NCBI RefSeq assembly: GCF_902788255.1
Contig: NZ_CADAJR010000027.1
Span: forward strand, 1-36,750
Length of the DNA stretch: 36,750 nt
Source of the DNA: an uncultured Methanobrevibacter sp.
GTDB lineage: Archaea > Methanobacteriota > Methanobacteria > Methanobacteriales > Methanobacteriaceae
Reading direction: 5' to 3'
Shown here: positions 28,272 through 36,650 of the stretch, in pieces
How positions within the stretch are numbered: position 1 is the stretch's first letter
Layout: each line of letters opens with the position of its first letter
Notes under the pieces: model-generated
Told to the model about the DNA's origin: nothing
The model's input: the letters and a program-made list of their open reading frames with translations, nothing else
Database searches by the model: none
Made by a program: the position numbers and the translations under genes

Positions 28272-28355
28272 TAAAGGTACAAATACCTTTATATACTTAA
28301 TAGGATAGATATTGAAACAATAAATTTAGGTATGCCGAAATTTTTAGGCATGCCG
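28272..28355 (+). promoter_or_regulatory. Peroxidase promoter with three palindromic sites
   Basis: An inverted repeat with 8-bp arms (TAAAGGTA / TACCTTTA, 28272-28291) overlaps the TATA box TTTATATA (28288-28295). Two tandem TTTAGG-YATG-CC sites follow at 28325-28340 and 28343-28354 near the expected transcription start. These match the palindromes at 26082 and 26152. AAGGAG precedes the start codon. Confidence 0.6.
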
Positions 28356-28380
28356 CTTAAACAAAAAAGGAGAACAGAAA

Positions 28381-28920
28381 ATGTCAGTATATGATTTTGA
28401 AGTAAAAGACAGTGACGGAAACATGGTTTCCCTCTCTGAATTTAAAGACAAAGTATTATTGATCGTAAATTCAGCAACCAAATGCGGATTCACACCACAA
28501 TACACAGAACTGAACGAAATCTACAATGAATTCAAGGATGAAGGTTTTGAAATACTCGATTTCCCATGCAACCAATTCGGTGCACAGGCACCTGGAAGCA
28601 CAGAAGAAATTGCAGAGGTATGCCGCAACAAATGGCTGGTACCATACCAAATCTTTGATAAAATCGATGTGAACGGTGAAAATGCAGATCCTTTATTTGA
28701 ATACATTAAAAACGAACAGCCTTTCACAGACATCAAGGGAAAAGGCGCAACCGCATTGAAACTGATGTTAAAAGCAAAAGACAGACACTACAAAGACAAC
28801 AACGACATCAAATGGAACTTCACCAAGTTCCTAGTTGACCGCCAAGGAAATGTTGTTCGCAGATTCGAGCCAACAGAAGACTTAGGCGACGTTAAAAACG
28901 CAGTTAAGGATTTATTATAA
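28381..28920 (+). CDS. Glutathione peroxidase-family thiol peroxidase
   Basis: A 179-residue Gpx-family enzyme that reduces hydroperoxides. The catalytic residue is Cys35 (SATKCGFTPQY), not selenocysteine. Gln65 (CNQFG) and Trp145 (KWNF) complete the usual triad, with Asn146 next to it. Methanogens lack glutathione, so thioredoxin is the likely reductant; a thioredoxin reductase gene follows 74 bp downstream, which supports this. Cys63 and Cys81 are candidates for a resolving cysteine. Its promoter carries palindromes shared with the upstream regulated promoter. It was probably acquired from bacteria, given the family's distribution. Confidence 0.92.
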   Translation: MSVYDFEVKDSDGNMVSLSEFKDKVLLIVNSATKCGFTPQYTELNEIYNEFKDEGFEILDFPCNQFGAQAPGSTEEIAEVCRNKWLVPYQIFDKIDVNGENADPLFEYIKNEQPFTDIKGKGATALKLMLKAKDRHYKDNNDIKWNFTKFLVDRQGNVVRRFEPTEDLGDVKNAVKDLL

Positions 28921-28938
28921 TCCTTAAAAAACTTTTTT
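28904..28938 (+). terminator. Terminator overlapping the peroxidase stop codon
   Basis: Arms TTAAGGATT / AATCCTTAA (28904-28912, 28919-28927) with a 6-nt loop, then six T at 28933-28938. It would separate the peroxidase transcript from trxB at least in part. Confidence 0.6.
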
Positions 28939-28994
28939 ATTTTACCACTATTTTTTAACCAATACCATCAAATAATAATATTGAGGTTAACAAA

Positions 28995-29906
28995 ATGGAA
29001 AAATATGACATTATCATTATTGGAGCAGGACCCGGTGGGCTAACCGCCGGAATTTATGCAGGCCGCCAGGGAACAAAAAACCTGATTATCGACCGTGACC
29101 TTGCAGGAGGGCTTGGCCGTGAAGTTCCGGAAATGGAAAACTATCCAGGTTTTGAAAACATTTCAGGTTTGGAACTGATTGAAAAGATGAAGGCCCAGGC
29201 GATTAAAAACTGTGAGCTGCACGAAATGGAAGAGGTAACAGAAATAATCAAAAATGATGATGAATACCGCTTCACAGTCAAAACAAACAAGGACGAATAT
29301 CTCTCAAAAACAATAATTCTTGCAACAGGAAGTTCACACAGACACCTTGAAGCCAAAGGAGAAGAGGAATTCAAGGGAAAGGGCGTCAGCTACTGTGCAA
29401 CATGTGACGGATTTTTCTTCCAGGGCCGTGACATCGTCATGGTGGGTGGAGGAAACAGTGCACTTCAGGAGGCATTATACCTGAACAATTTAGGTGCAAA
29501 CGTTACCCTAATCCACAGAAGGGACGAATTCCGTGCACAAAGAGAATTGCAAAACCAAATCAAAGAAGCCGGAATCAACACAATTCTCAACGCTACCGTT
29601 GAAGAAATCAAAGGCAAAATGCTTGTTGAATCAGTAATATTGAAAGACACAAAAACAGGTGAACTTTCAGAACTTCCGATAAACGGAGTGTTCATCAGCG
29701 TAGGTTACATTCCGCACACCGAACTTGCAAAACAGCTGGGTGTAGAACTGGATCCGTCCGGACACATTATCATTGACACTGAACAGAAAACCAATGTGGA
29801 TTATGTTTATGCAATAGGTGATGTTTGTGTTGGTCTAAAACAGTGGATTGTTGCATGTGGCGAAGGTGCAGTGGCTGCAACTTCAGCATACCACGACTTA
29901 AGCTAG
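28995..29906 (+). CDS. trxB: Thioredoxin reductase
   Basis: A 303-residue FAD-dependent disulfide reductase, full length. The FAD motif GAGPGG is at residues 10-15, the redox-active pair CATC at 134-137, the NAD(P)H motif GGGNSA at about 151-156, and the C-terminal FAD signature YVYAIGDVC near residue 270. It reduces thioredoxin-like proteins with NADPH or, in some methanogens, F420H2-linked donors; which donor cannot be told here. GAGGTTAAC precedes the ATG. Its last 4 bp overlap a small minus-strand gene. Confidence 0.93.
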   Translation: MEKYDIIIIGAGPGGLTAGIYAGRQGTKNLIIDRDLAGGLGREVPEMENYPGFENISGLELIEKMKAQAIKNCELHEMEEVTEIIKNDDEYRFTVKTNKDEYLSKTIILATGSSHRHLEAKGEEEFKGKGVSYCATCDGFFFQGRDIVMVGGGNSALQEALYLNNLGANVTLIHRRDEFRAQRELQNQIKEAGINTILNATVEEIKGKMLVESVILKDTKTGELSELPINGVFISVGYIPHTELAKQLGVELDPSGHIIIDTEQKTNVDYVYAIGDVCVGLKQWIVACGEGAVAATSAYHDLS

Positions 29907-30046
29907 TAACGTTCTTGCAAGAACATGTAAATAAAGAATGCAATAACCAATACAACAATTACAGGCAGTAACCACATGAATATTTTCAATAAGGCCACTG
30001 CTATCAATATAGCGACAATTACAAATATCAAATCTTGAAGTTCCAT
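29903..30046 (-). CDS. 47-residue two-helix membrane protein
   Basis: A short gene for a 47-residue, very hydrophobic protein: helix at about residues 6-23, a KIFMWLLP turn, a second helix to about residue 43, and a polar end (QERY). A TATA box on the minus strand (plus 30071-30078) lies about 25 bp upstream of the ATG with no ribosome binding site, so it would be translated from a nearly leaderless transcript. It ends by overlapping the trxB stop by 4 bp. Function unknown; the clean hydrophobic design and promoter argue it is real. Confidence 0.6.
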   Translation of the reverse strand: MELQDLIFVIVAILIAVALLKIFMWLLPVIVVLVIAFFIYMFLQERY

Positions 30047-30070
30047 GTAATTCAAATATATTAATCTTAA

Positions 30071-30112
30071 TATATAAATTTGTGGTGCTTCTCTTTTTTT
30101 AATATATATATA
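30071..30112. promoter_or_regulatory. Divergent promoters of two small membrane-protein genes
   Basis: TATATAAA at 30071-30078 reads as a TATA box to the left, and a run of TA repeats around 30102-30112 can serve as a TATA box to the right. Both transcripts would be leaderless or nearly so. Confidence 0.45.
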
Positions 30113-30136
30113 CTATTTTTTACAATACATTAATAT

Positions 30137-30631
30137 ATGAAAAAAAAGAATAGGAATACACTGATTTTAATTTTTATAATTGCAGTTTTGATTGCAATCG
30201 GATTTGGATTGAACAATCAAAAAGAAACAGTTAATTTTAAGGAGTTTTCAGTTGAAGTTCCTGCGGGAACTAAATTTATGGACCTTGATCTGGACGACCC
30301 CACAATCAAGGAGGGTCACAGAAGCAGAAGTGATGATTTGACAATCACCTCATTCAACAAGCAATACATCGAAAACGAATACTATTCACAAAATGGCGAA
30401 AAGATAGACTTCACCAAATCTTCAATAGAAAACATGACCCAAGATAAGGCAAATAATGTGACCAAGCTCTCAGACAAGCTGACAAGATGCATCAATACAC
30501 AAGTGATTGACGGTGCCAATGACACTGATGTTGCAGTGATATATCATGACGACACACACTACATTATTGTTGAGGGAGGAGATGTGGAATTCATCACACA
30601 AATTGCACAATCTATAAAAATTATAGAATAA
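30137..30631 (+). CDS. Membrane-anchored extracytoplasmic protein, function unknown
   Basis: A 164-residue protein with a basic N-terminus (MKKKNRN) and one hydrophobic helix at about 8-25, then a soluble acidic domain that should face outside the cell. No lipobox is seen, so the helix is an anchor or an uncleaved signal. The soluble part (VNFKEFSVEVPAGTKF and following) resembles small archaeal surface proteins of unknown role that I cannot name. No ribosome binding site is present; a TA-rich promoter about 25 bp upstream implies a leaderless mRNA. Confidence 0.75.
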   Translation: MKKKNRNTLILIFIIAVLIAIGFGLNNQKETVNFKEFSVEVPAGTKFMDLDLDDPTIKEGHRSRSDDLTITSFNKQYIENEYYSQNGEKIDFTKSSIENMTQDKANNVTKLSDKLTRCINTQVIDGANDTDVAVIYHDDTHYIIVEGGDVEFITQIAQSIKIIE

Positions 30632-30685
30632 TATTTAATTATTATAAAAATCAAAAATAATATCATTATATTTTAATGGAGTATA

Positions 30686-31246
30686 ATGATGACAATATTA
30701 GTAATTAATAACAAGGGACAATACAATCACAGAATACAAAGAAGTTTGCAATACCTCAATATTCCGTCCGAACTCGTTTCAAACACTCTTACAATAGAGG
30801 AAATTGAAGCTAAAAATCCGATCGGACTTATTTTAGGTGGAGGACCATCCCTTGAGGGTGCAGGTAACAGTGAAGAGTACATCAAACATTTTGATATTCC
30901 GATTCTTGGAATTTGTCTCGGACACCAATTGATTGCTAAGGCCTACGGTGGAGAGGTTACCACATCCGACACTGAAAGTTATGCTCAAGTTAAAATAAAT
31001 ATAAATAAAGATGAAAACTTATTTGAAGGGCTGGCCCCTGAAATGGATGTTTGGTCTTCACACAAGGATGAAGTGAAAACAATTCCTGAAGAATTCGAAA
31101 TACTTGCCAGTTCCACTTTATGTGACGTTGAGTCATTCAAGCATAAAGACAAAGACGTATATGGAATACAATTCCATCCTGAAGTTCATCACACTCCAAA
31201 AGGAGAAATAATATTTAAAAATTTCTATAAGATATGTCAAGAATAG
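30686..31246 (+). CDS. guaAA: GMP synthase glutamine amidotransferase subunit
   Basis: A 186-residue class I glutaminase subunit. The nucleophile is the Cys in [10 protein letters not shown] (about residues 74-83), with the His-Glu pair in IQFHPEVHH near residue 165. It supplies ammonia to GuaAB for XMP to GMP conversion. In archaea the two activities are on separate chains, as here. Two adjacent ATG codons (30686, 30689) are both compatible with the GGAG site upstream. A small gene lies between it and guaAB. Confidence 0.93.
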   Translation: MMTILVINNKGQYNHRIQRSLQYLNIPSELVSNTLTIEEIEAKNPIGLILGGGPSLEGAGNSEEYIKHFDIPILGICLGHQLIAKAYGGEVTTSDTESYAQVKININKDENLFEGLAPEMDVWSSHKDEVKTIPEEFEILASSTLCDVESFKHKDKDVYGIQFHPEVHHTPKGEIIFKNFYKICQE

Positions 31247-31254
31247 GTGTAACA

Positions 31255-31515
31255 ATGATTGATAACGCTGACGATTTAAGAGACAAGGCAAATGAATTTA
31301 AAACCGGATTAAAAAGACAATTCATCAATATCCCTATCGGAGATGAAGAGTATGGATTTAAAATCGCAGGTATTGGAGCAAAATCTGTAAAACTCGAAAA
31401 ATACGTTAAGTTTGACGATATTTTTGAAGCAATCGAATCCGGTAACGATAACGGTTTAGAAGCAATGATAAAACAACTCATTGAAGATTACGAAGAAGAA
31501 GATGAAGAGGAATAA
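31255..31515 (+). CDS. Small acidic protein between the GMP synthase subunits
   Basis: An 86-residue soluble protein I do not recognise. The first 60 residues look folded ([20 protein letters not shown]), and the end is a strongly acidic tail ([10 protein letters not shown]). The start ATG 31255 is set by AGGTGT 5 nt ahead; an earlier ATG in frame lies inside guaAA without a site. It is 8 bp after guaAA and 1 bp before guaAB, so it is co-translated with both and may assist or regulate GMP synthase. That role is inference. Confidence 0.8.
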   Translation: MIDNADDLRDKANEFKTGLKRQFINIPIGDEEYGFKIAGIGAKSVKLEKYVKFDDIFEAIESGNDNGLEAMIKQLIEDYEEEDEEE

Positions 31516-31516
31516 A

Positions 31517-32443
31517 ATGTTAAGTCCTAAAGAATTTATTGAAGATGCAGTTAAAAAAATCAAGGATCAAATCGGTGATGAAAAAGCAATAATCGCTTTA
31601 TCAGGTGGAGTTGACAGTTCAGTATGTTCCGTACTTGTACAGGAAGCTATCGGCGATAACTTAACTGCAATTTTTGTTGACCACGGTCTTTTAAGAGCAG
31701 GTGAAGTTGAACAGGTAACCAACACCTTCAAAGACAGACTGAACTTCAAGTTTGTCGATGCATCCGACGAGTTTATGGATGCGCTTGCTGGTGTGGAAGA
31801 CCCTGAAGAAAAACGTAAAATCATTGGAAAAATATTCATAGACGTATTCGAAAGAGAAGCAGAAAAAGTCGATGCAAAATACCTTGTTCAAGGTACAATC
31901 GCACCTGATTGGATTGAAACCAAAGGTGAAATCAAATCCCACCACAACCTTGCACTTCCAAACGGTATGGTTCTGGAATTATGTGAACCTATCCGTGACT
32001 TATACAAGGATGAAGTAAGGGAAATCGGTGATGAACTTGATTTGCCTGCAACAACAGTATACAGACAACCATTCCCAGGACCTGGACTCGGTGTACGTGT
32101 TGTTGGAGCATTGACCAGAGAAAACGTTGAAATCTGTAGAAAAGCAAATAAGATTGTTTGCGATGAAATTGAAGCTGCAGGTATCGATAAAGAGGTATGG
32201 CAATATTTCGCTGTTTTAACCGACACCAAAGTTACTGGAGTTAAAGGAGACCAAAGGGACTTCGGTTATCTGGTAGTTGTCAGAGTAGTGAACTCAATTG
32301 ATGCCATGACCGCATCAGTTGCTGAACTTCCTTGGGAAGTCGTACAGACCATCTCAAAAAGAATCACCTCTGAAATTTCAGAAGTTACTCATGTCGCATT
32401 ATCAGTTAGTGACAAACCACCTGCAACCATCGAATTCTGCTAA
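31517..32443 (+). CDS. guaAB: GMP synthase ATP-pyrophosphatase subunit
   Basis: A 308-residue subunit that adenylates XMP and aminates it to GMP. The PP-loop motif [10 protein letters not shown] is at about residues 27-36, [13 protein letters not shown] near 118-130, and the C-terminal dimerisation domain ends in the conserved KPPATIEFC. The length is that of archaeal GuaAB. ATG 31517, with GAGGAAT upstream, gives this normal length; an in-frame ATG at 31481 overlaps the preceding gene. A hairpin terminator follows immediately. Confidence 0.95.
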   Translation: MLSPKEFIEDAVKKIKDQIGDEKAIIALSGGVDSSVCSVLVQEAIGDNLTAIFVDHGLLRAGEVEQVTNTFKDRLNFKFVDASDEFMDALAGVEDPEEKRKIIGKIFIDVFEREAEKVDAKYLVQGTIAPDWIETKGEIKSHHNLALPNGMVLELCEPIRDLYKDEVREIGDELDLPATTVYRQPFPGPGLGVRVVGALTRENVEICRKANKIVCDEIEAAGIDKEVWQYFAVLTDTKVTGVKGDQRDFGYLVVVRVVNSIDAMTASVAELPWEVVQTISKRITSEISEVTHVALSVSDKPPATIEFC

Positions 32444-32483
32444 ATACTATTCTAACCAATAGTATTTACTTTTACTTTTTTTT
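32442..32483 (+). terminator. Terminator between guaAB and nre
   Basis: Perfect 10-bp arms AAATACTATT / AATAGTATTT (32442-32451, 32458-32467) around a 6-nt loop, then a T-rich tract ending in eight T at 32476-32483. It ends only 8 bp before the next start codon. Confidence 0.7.
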
Positions 32484-32491
32484 AAAGAATT

Positions 32492-33673
32492 ATGAAAACC
32501 ACAAAAAATGCATATTTAGCCAAACTGACAGAACAGATACAGATGAAGTCTGTCAAGGTCGGGAAGAATCTCGAAGGAACAACCCCTCCATCAGTCTTTA
32601 TCGGCAGATGGTCCTATCCTAAAGTATATGCCGGACCGATGATGAGTTCACAGATGGGTGACACATCAATAATGGATTCACCGGAATCATGGATTGGACA
32701 GAACAAGACACAGGATGAAATCATAAACTACCGTATGAATCTTGTGCGCGGAAAACAGCTGATAAAAATTGATGACTTGGAAAATCCATTTGTGGAAAAA
32801 CTCCAGGACATATCCCTTGCATCCAAATCAATCGACAGCGAGGCAACATTCGGAAAGCGTCCGAGGGGATCACTTCTAACCGAAGACAGCATGCCCCACG
32901 GTCCAAGTGCAGTCATTGAAAAGTTTGACATTGATGCGGTTAGATGGGACAAACAGCTGGAAAAGACATTCTATGACACAGACCTGAATGCAAGAGATGC
33001 GGTTTTAAACCTGCACAACAAGGATGTTCCGTTTACGGCTATGCAGAAGGCATTTTCAGTGGGTGCCATCGGAACCAAAAACCGAAGAAAACTGGTTCCA
33101 ACACGCTGGTCAATTACAGCATGCGATTCAACGCTGGCAGACCAGTTCTTAAAGGAAGTGCGCAAGTTTGAAAATCTGGATACATACAGGGTTTTTGAAT
33201 TCGGTGCATTGAACAATTATTATGTAATCATTTTAACCCCAACCGAATGGCAATATGAATGGTATGAGGCATTCATCCAACTTATGAAAAATGAAGAGTT
33301 GATCTTTTCAGACTATGAAACCAACGGCGGCAAAAAGGAATACTCCATTGTCGGAGGATGCTACTACACCGCAAAGATGGCAGTTCTTGATTATCTGCTT
33401 AAAATCAAAAAACAGTCCGGTCTGATAATTTTAAGGGAAGCGTATGACGGATATGTGCCACTGGGCGTTTTCAACGTAAGGGAAAACATCAAAGAAGCAA
33501 TGATGAGACCCTACCTTGAATTTGAAACATTGGAGAAATGTCTGGAATATGCCGGAACCAAATTAAAGATACCTATCAGCAGATACGTCAAACAGGGAAC
33601 ACTGCTGAATGAAATGCTTCACACAAAACAGACCACATTGGATATGTACTTTAAAAGTGAGAAGAATGTTTAA
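32492..33673 (+). CDS. Nre-family archaeal DNA repair protein with PCNA-binding tail
   Basis: A 393-residue Nre protein. Recognisable parts are [19 protein letters not shown] at about residues 32-50 and [19 protein letters not shown] at about 122-140. The C-terminus has QTTLDMYF, a PCNA-interacting (PIP) box, at about residues 379-386. Nre acts in DNA damage tolerance through PCNA. Many homologs begin with a four-cysteine zinc motif, which is absent here; the chain starts at a shorter N-terminus. No ribosome binding site precedes the ATG, and the terminator of guaAB ends 8 bp before it, so how it is expressed is unclear. Confidence 0.85.
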   Translation: MKTTKNAYLAKLTEQIQMKSVKVGKNLEGTTPPSVFIGRWSYPKVYAGPMMSSQMGDTSIMDSPESWIGQNKTQDEIINYRMNLVRGKQLIKIDDLENPFVEKLQDISLASKSIDSEATFGKRPRGSLLTEDSMPHGPSAVIEKFDIDAVRWDKQLEKTFYDTDLNARDAVLNLHNKDVPFTAMQKAFSVGAIGTKNRRKLVPTRWSITACDSTLADQFLKEVRKFENLDTYRVFEFGALNNYYVIILTPTEWQYEWYEAFIQLMKNEELIFSDYETNGGKKEYSIVGGCYYTAKMAVLDYLLKIKKQSGLIILREAYDGYVPLGVFNVRENIKEAMMRPYLEFETLEKCLEYAGTKLKIPISRYVKQGTLLNEMLHTKQTTLDMYFKSEKNV

Positions 33674-34619
33674 GTTTAAAACCCCAAGCAGCGAAACTTT
33701 GGAAATCATGTCTGAAGTTGCAAAAGGAAATATTGAAAAGGACTATGAAAAGAGTTGTATCGAACAGATCAGGGATTTGACCGATAAGGAATATGCGAAG
33801 GTCACATCCAGCGGAAACAACAGCATTTTCATTGCGCTTTCAGCTGTTGAAGGAGACGTCATAATCCCCGACCAGGGAGGATGGCACGGATTTAAACAGA
33901 TTGCCAGGTTCTTAAACAAAAACATCATAACCATAAAAACCGATTCAGGACTGATCAATACCGATTACCTGGACGAGTTGGAAATCCCAGACTCATCAGC
34001 GCTAATTTTTACAAGCTTTGCAGGATATTGCGGCGAGCAGGATATCAAAGCAATCACCAAATACTGCAAAAGTAATGATATTCTAACCATTGAGGATGCA
34101 TCGGCGGGTGTCGGTGATAAAAAGGACTTGCTGGGCAGACATTCAGACATCATTCTTGCATCAACCGGATCTCCAAAAATCATCAATGTCGGAGAGGGAG
34201 GATTCATCTCCACAGACGATGAGGAAATATTCAAGAAAACATCATTGCCACAAAAACTAAGCAAAACATCACAGATTGTATGTAGTGGTATAGATAATGA
34301 AATTCAAAATGTTAAAAATAATCTGGAACTTACATTAAATGCAACAGACTATGTAAAAAAACATATACCTAACACATTACATGCAAATAAAAGAGGCATA
34401 AATGTAATTATTCCACACGATAATGCAAAAGCAATATGTTGGGATTTGAAAAAGACACTGACCACCCAAAAAAGCGGCTTCATAACCACCTGTCCAAATT
34501 ACAACAGGGTAAAACAGAAGGCAATATGCATAGAGATAAAAAACCTTGACTATGCCTGCCTTAGAAAAGAAAAATTAGACATGATAATTGAAGAGGTCAG
34601 TAGTCAACTGCAAGTTTAG
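33666..34619 (+). CDS. DegT/DnrJ/EryC1/StrS-type PLP-dependent enzyme
   Basis: A 317-residue fold-type I PLP enzyme related to sugar aminotransferases. Visible elements are [14 protein letters not shown] near residues 47-60, a mid-protein IEDASAG that should hold the PLP-contacting Asp, and the lysine in [15 protein letters not shown] (about residues 170-185) as the Schiff-base lysine. It is shorter than typical family members (about 370-400). The start ATG 33666 overlaps nre by 8 bp behind AGTGAGA, so the two are coupled; a role with Nre is unexplained. The substrate is unknown. Its last 23 bp overlap the convergent cgi121 gene. Confidence 0.82.
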   Translation: MFKFKTPSSETLEIMSEVAKGNIEKDYEKSCIEQIRDLTDKEYAKVTSSGNNSIFIALSAVEGDVIIPDQGGWHGFKQIARFLNKNIITIKTDSGLINTDYLDELEIPDSSALIFTSFAGYCGEQDIKAITKYCKSNDILTIEDASAGVGDKKDLLGRHSDIILASTGSPKIINVGEGGFISTDDEEIFKKTSLPQKLSKTSQIVCSGIDNEIQNVKNNLELTLNATDYVKKHIPNTLHANKRGINVIIPHDNAKAICWDLKKTLTTQKSGFITTCPNYNRVKQKAICIEIKNLDYACLRKEKLDMIIEEVSSQLQV

Positions 34620-35088
34620 TTATTCTGTCAATGATGATTTCTTCAACTGACATGTTTTCAAGCTCTACCTCACCTATATTATAAACCTTAATCAGATTTT
34701 CATCATCAGGTGTCAGCACACTCTCATCCAAAGTAAAAAGACCGGACAACTCATCTGAATAATCATCACAATTAATTAAAACGGCACATAAATTCATTTC
34801 CCCCTCATGTAACCCCAACAGATTAAATGCCTTTGAAATCTGTCTTTGAGCAGAACACCTCAAAACGATTTCAACACTGATATCCTTGGCCAGGTTTTCA
34901 CCCCTTTCAAATGCAAGGAAAGCCTGGTTAACACCATGGATTATATGATTTTTACTGACTATGGAATCCGCATTCAGAAGTTGGATAATCTCACCATCCC
35001 TCTTAATGGAATTAATCCTATCAAGAGTATCTCCAACAGAATCTATGTTTGCCCTAAAACCTAAAATTTTTATGTTATCCATATCCAT
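34597..35088 (-). CDS. KEOPS complex subunit Cgi121
   Basis: A 163-residue Cgi121-family protein. Recognisable segments are IQLLNADSIVSKNHIIHGVNQA at about residues 35-56 (FERGEN follows) and VLRCSAQRQISKAFNLLG at about 74-92. KEOPS makes the universal t6A modification at position 37 of ANN-decoding tRNAs; Cgi121 binds the tRNA CCA end and Bud32. It begins 1 bp after the cimA stop and is probably co-transcribed with it. Start at Met1 or Met3 is equally possible. Confidence 0.9.
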   Translation of the reverse strand: MDMDNIKILGFRANIDSVGDTLDRINSIKRDGEIIQLLNADSIVSKNHIIHGVNQAFLAFERGENLAKDISVEIVLRCSAQRQISKAFNLLGLHEGEMNLCAVLINCDDYSDELSGLFTLDESVLTPDDENLIKVYNIGEVELENMSVEEIIIDRITKLAVDY

Positions 35089-35089
35089 G

Positions 35090-36559
35090 TTAATCCCTTA
35101 AAAGTCTATTTACACCAGCAATATACGCCTTCACACTGGCATTGATAATATCGGCCTCAGTACCTCTTGCAGAAACAACCTTATCTTCCTTTTGAAGTTT
35201 GATTATCACATCAATGAAAGCGTCAGTACCTCCGGTGAGTGAATCTACGTGATATTCTATCAAATCAATATCGTTAAATATGTCCAAATCCTTTAAAGCA
35301 TTGATTGCAGCGTCAACAGGACCTAACCCTACACCGGAATTTATAATTTCATCATCATCCACTGTGATTTTAACGGATGCGGTAGGCATTACCTTATTTC
35401 CTGAAACTATTGTAACTTGATCAAGTTTGATAAGATCCTCCTGATTGATTTGCAAAACATTGTCTGCTATGATGTGCAAATCTACATCGGTTACTGTCTT
35501 TCCCTTATCGGCCAAATCTTTAATATCACTGCAAATCTGCTCAAGTTGAGTCTGATTAACATTAAATCCCAATTCATTTAACCTGTTGTTCAAACCATGA
35601 GTTCCCATATGCTTTCCTAAAATGAACTTACGTTTACGTCCAACAAGTTCAGGAGTCATAGGCTCATAGGTAGCAGAATTTTTAATAATTCCATCGGCAT
35701 GAATACCAGATTCATGAGCAAATGCATTTTCACCAACAATTGCCTTATTGGGTTGAATATATACACCGGTGGATCTTGCAACAAGTTTGGAAAGGTGATA
35801 AATCTGATTGATTTTAACGTTGGTTGAAAACTCTGGAAGTAACCTGTCTATACTGACGACACACTCTTCAAAAGAGGTATTTCCTGCCCTCTCACCAATA
35901 CCATTGATGGTGGTATGGATTTCTGTCGCACCGCCCTTAATGGCAGATAATGTATTTGCAACGGCAAGACCGAAATCGTTATGACAGTGACAAGCAATTG
36001 GAACTGACAAATCATTCAATTTAGAAAACAATTCAAATGAAGAGTCCGGAGTTAAAATACCTACAGTGTCACATACGCAAATTCTGTCCGCACCATGATT
36101 AATGGCATGGACATATACTTCCCTTAAAAAATCAACATCACTTCTTGAAGCATCCTCTGCTGACAATTCCACAACCAAACCATGATCCTTACAGTAATCT
36201 ACTGCATTATTGGATAATTCTATAAGCTTATCAGAAGTAGTGTTTAATTTATCATGAATATGCAATTCAGAAGTTGGAACCACAAGATTGACACCATCCA
36301 CATCACAGTCCAAACAGTAATCTATATCCAGTGTTAAAGGTCTGGCAAAACTTAAAATTTCCGCATTGAAATCCTGTTTTGTGATTTCTTTAATGGATTC
36401 TCGTTCACCATCAGAAGTAATTGCAGAACCGGCCTCAATAAATTCAACTCCTATTTCATCAAGTTTAGAAGCGATTCTTAGTTTTTCTAAAGATGTCAAT
36501 GAAACACCAGGAGTTTGTTCCCCATCACGCAATGTGGTATCTAAAACTTTAATATTCAT
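35090..36559 (-). CDS. cimA: (R)-citramalate synthase
   Basis: A 489-residue member of the isopropylmalate/homocitrate/citramalate synthase family. The catalytic DTTLRDGEQTPGVSL is at residues 7-21, followed by IEAGSAITSDGE, VELSAEDASRSD, HCHNDFG (metal His pair) and NGIGERAGN. The last 120 residues form the LeuA-type allosteric domain. EAGSAITS and the overall length fit CimA of Methanocaldococcus better than LeuA or AksA by my recollection. It condenses acetyl-CoA and pyruvate toward 2-oxobutyrate and isoleucine. GGTGAT precedes ATG 36559. Confidence 0.87.
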   Translation of the reverse strand: MNIKVLDTTLRDGEQTPGVSLTSLEKLRIASKLDEIGVEFIEAGSAITSDGERESIKEITKQDFNAEILSFARPLTLDIDYCLDCDVDGVNLVVPTSELHIHDKLNTTSDKLIELSNNAVDYCKDHGLVVELSAEDASRSDVDFLREVYVHAINHGADRICVCDTVGILTPDSSFELFSKLNDLSVPIACHCHNDFGLAVANTLSAIKGGATEIHTTINGIGERAGNTSFEECVVSIDRLLPEFSTNVKINQIYHLSKLVARSTGVYIQPNKAIVGENAFAHESGIHADGIIKNSATYEPMTPELVGRKRKFILGKHMGTHGLNNRLNELGFNVNQTQLEQICSDIKDLADKGKTVTDVDLHIIADNVLQINQEDLIKLDQVTIVSGNKVMPTASVKITVDDDEIINSGVGLGPVDAAINALKDLDIFNDIDLIEYHVDSLTGGTDAFIDVIIKLQKEDKVVSARGTEADIINASVKAYIAGVNRLLRD

Positions 36560-36603
36560 GAAAAATCACCAAAAATTATGCAATAACACCATTAAGTAAT
36601 ATT

Positions 36604-36623
36604 AAAAAAACAGTTAAAAAAAT
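36604..36623 (-). terminator. T-tract terminator after 5S rRNA
   Basis: On the minus strand two seven-T tracts (plus-strand A at 36604-36610 and 36616-36622) follow the 5S rRNA 3' end, the usual form of archaeal termination. No hairpin is evident. The gap between here and cimA shows no clear separate TATA box. Confidence 0.55.
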
Positions 36624-36650
36624 AGTAGTGAATAATAATTGTAATAGAGA

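Noticed and set aside
28381-28920. Selenocysteine-containing peroxidase
   Set aside because: Codon 35 at the active site is TGC (Cys) and the frame contains no internal TGA.
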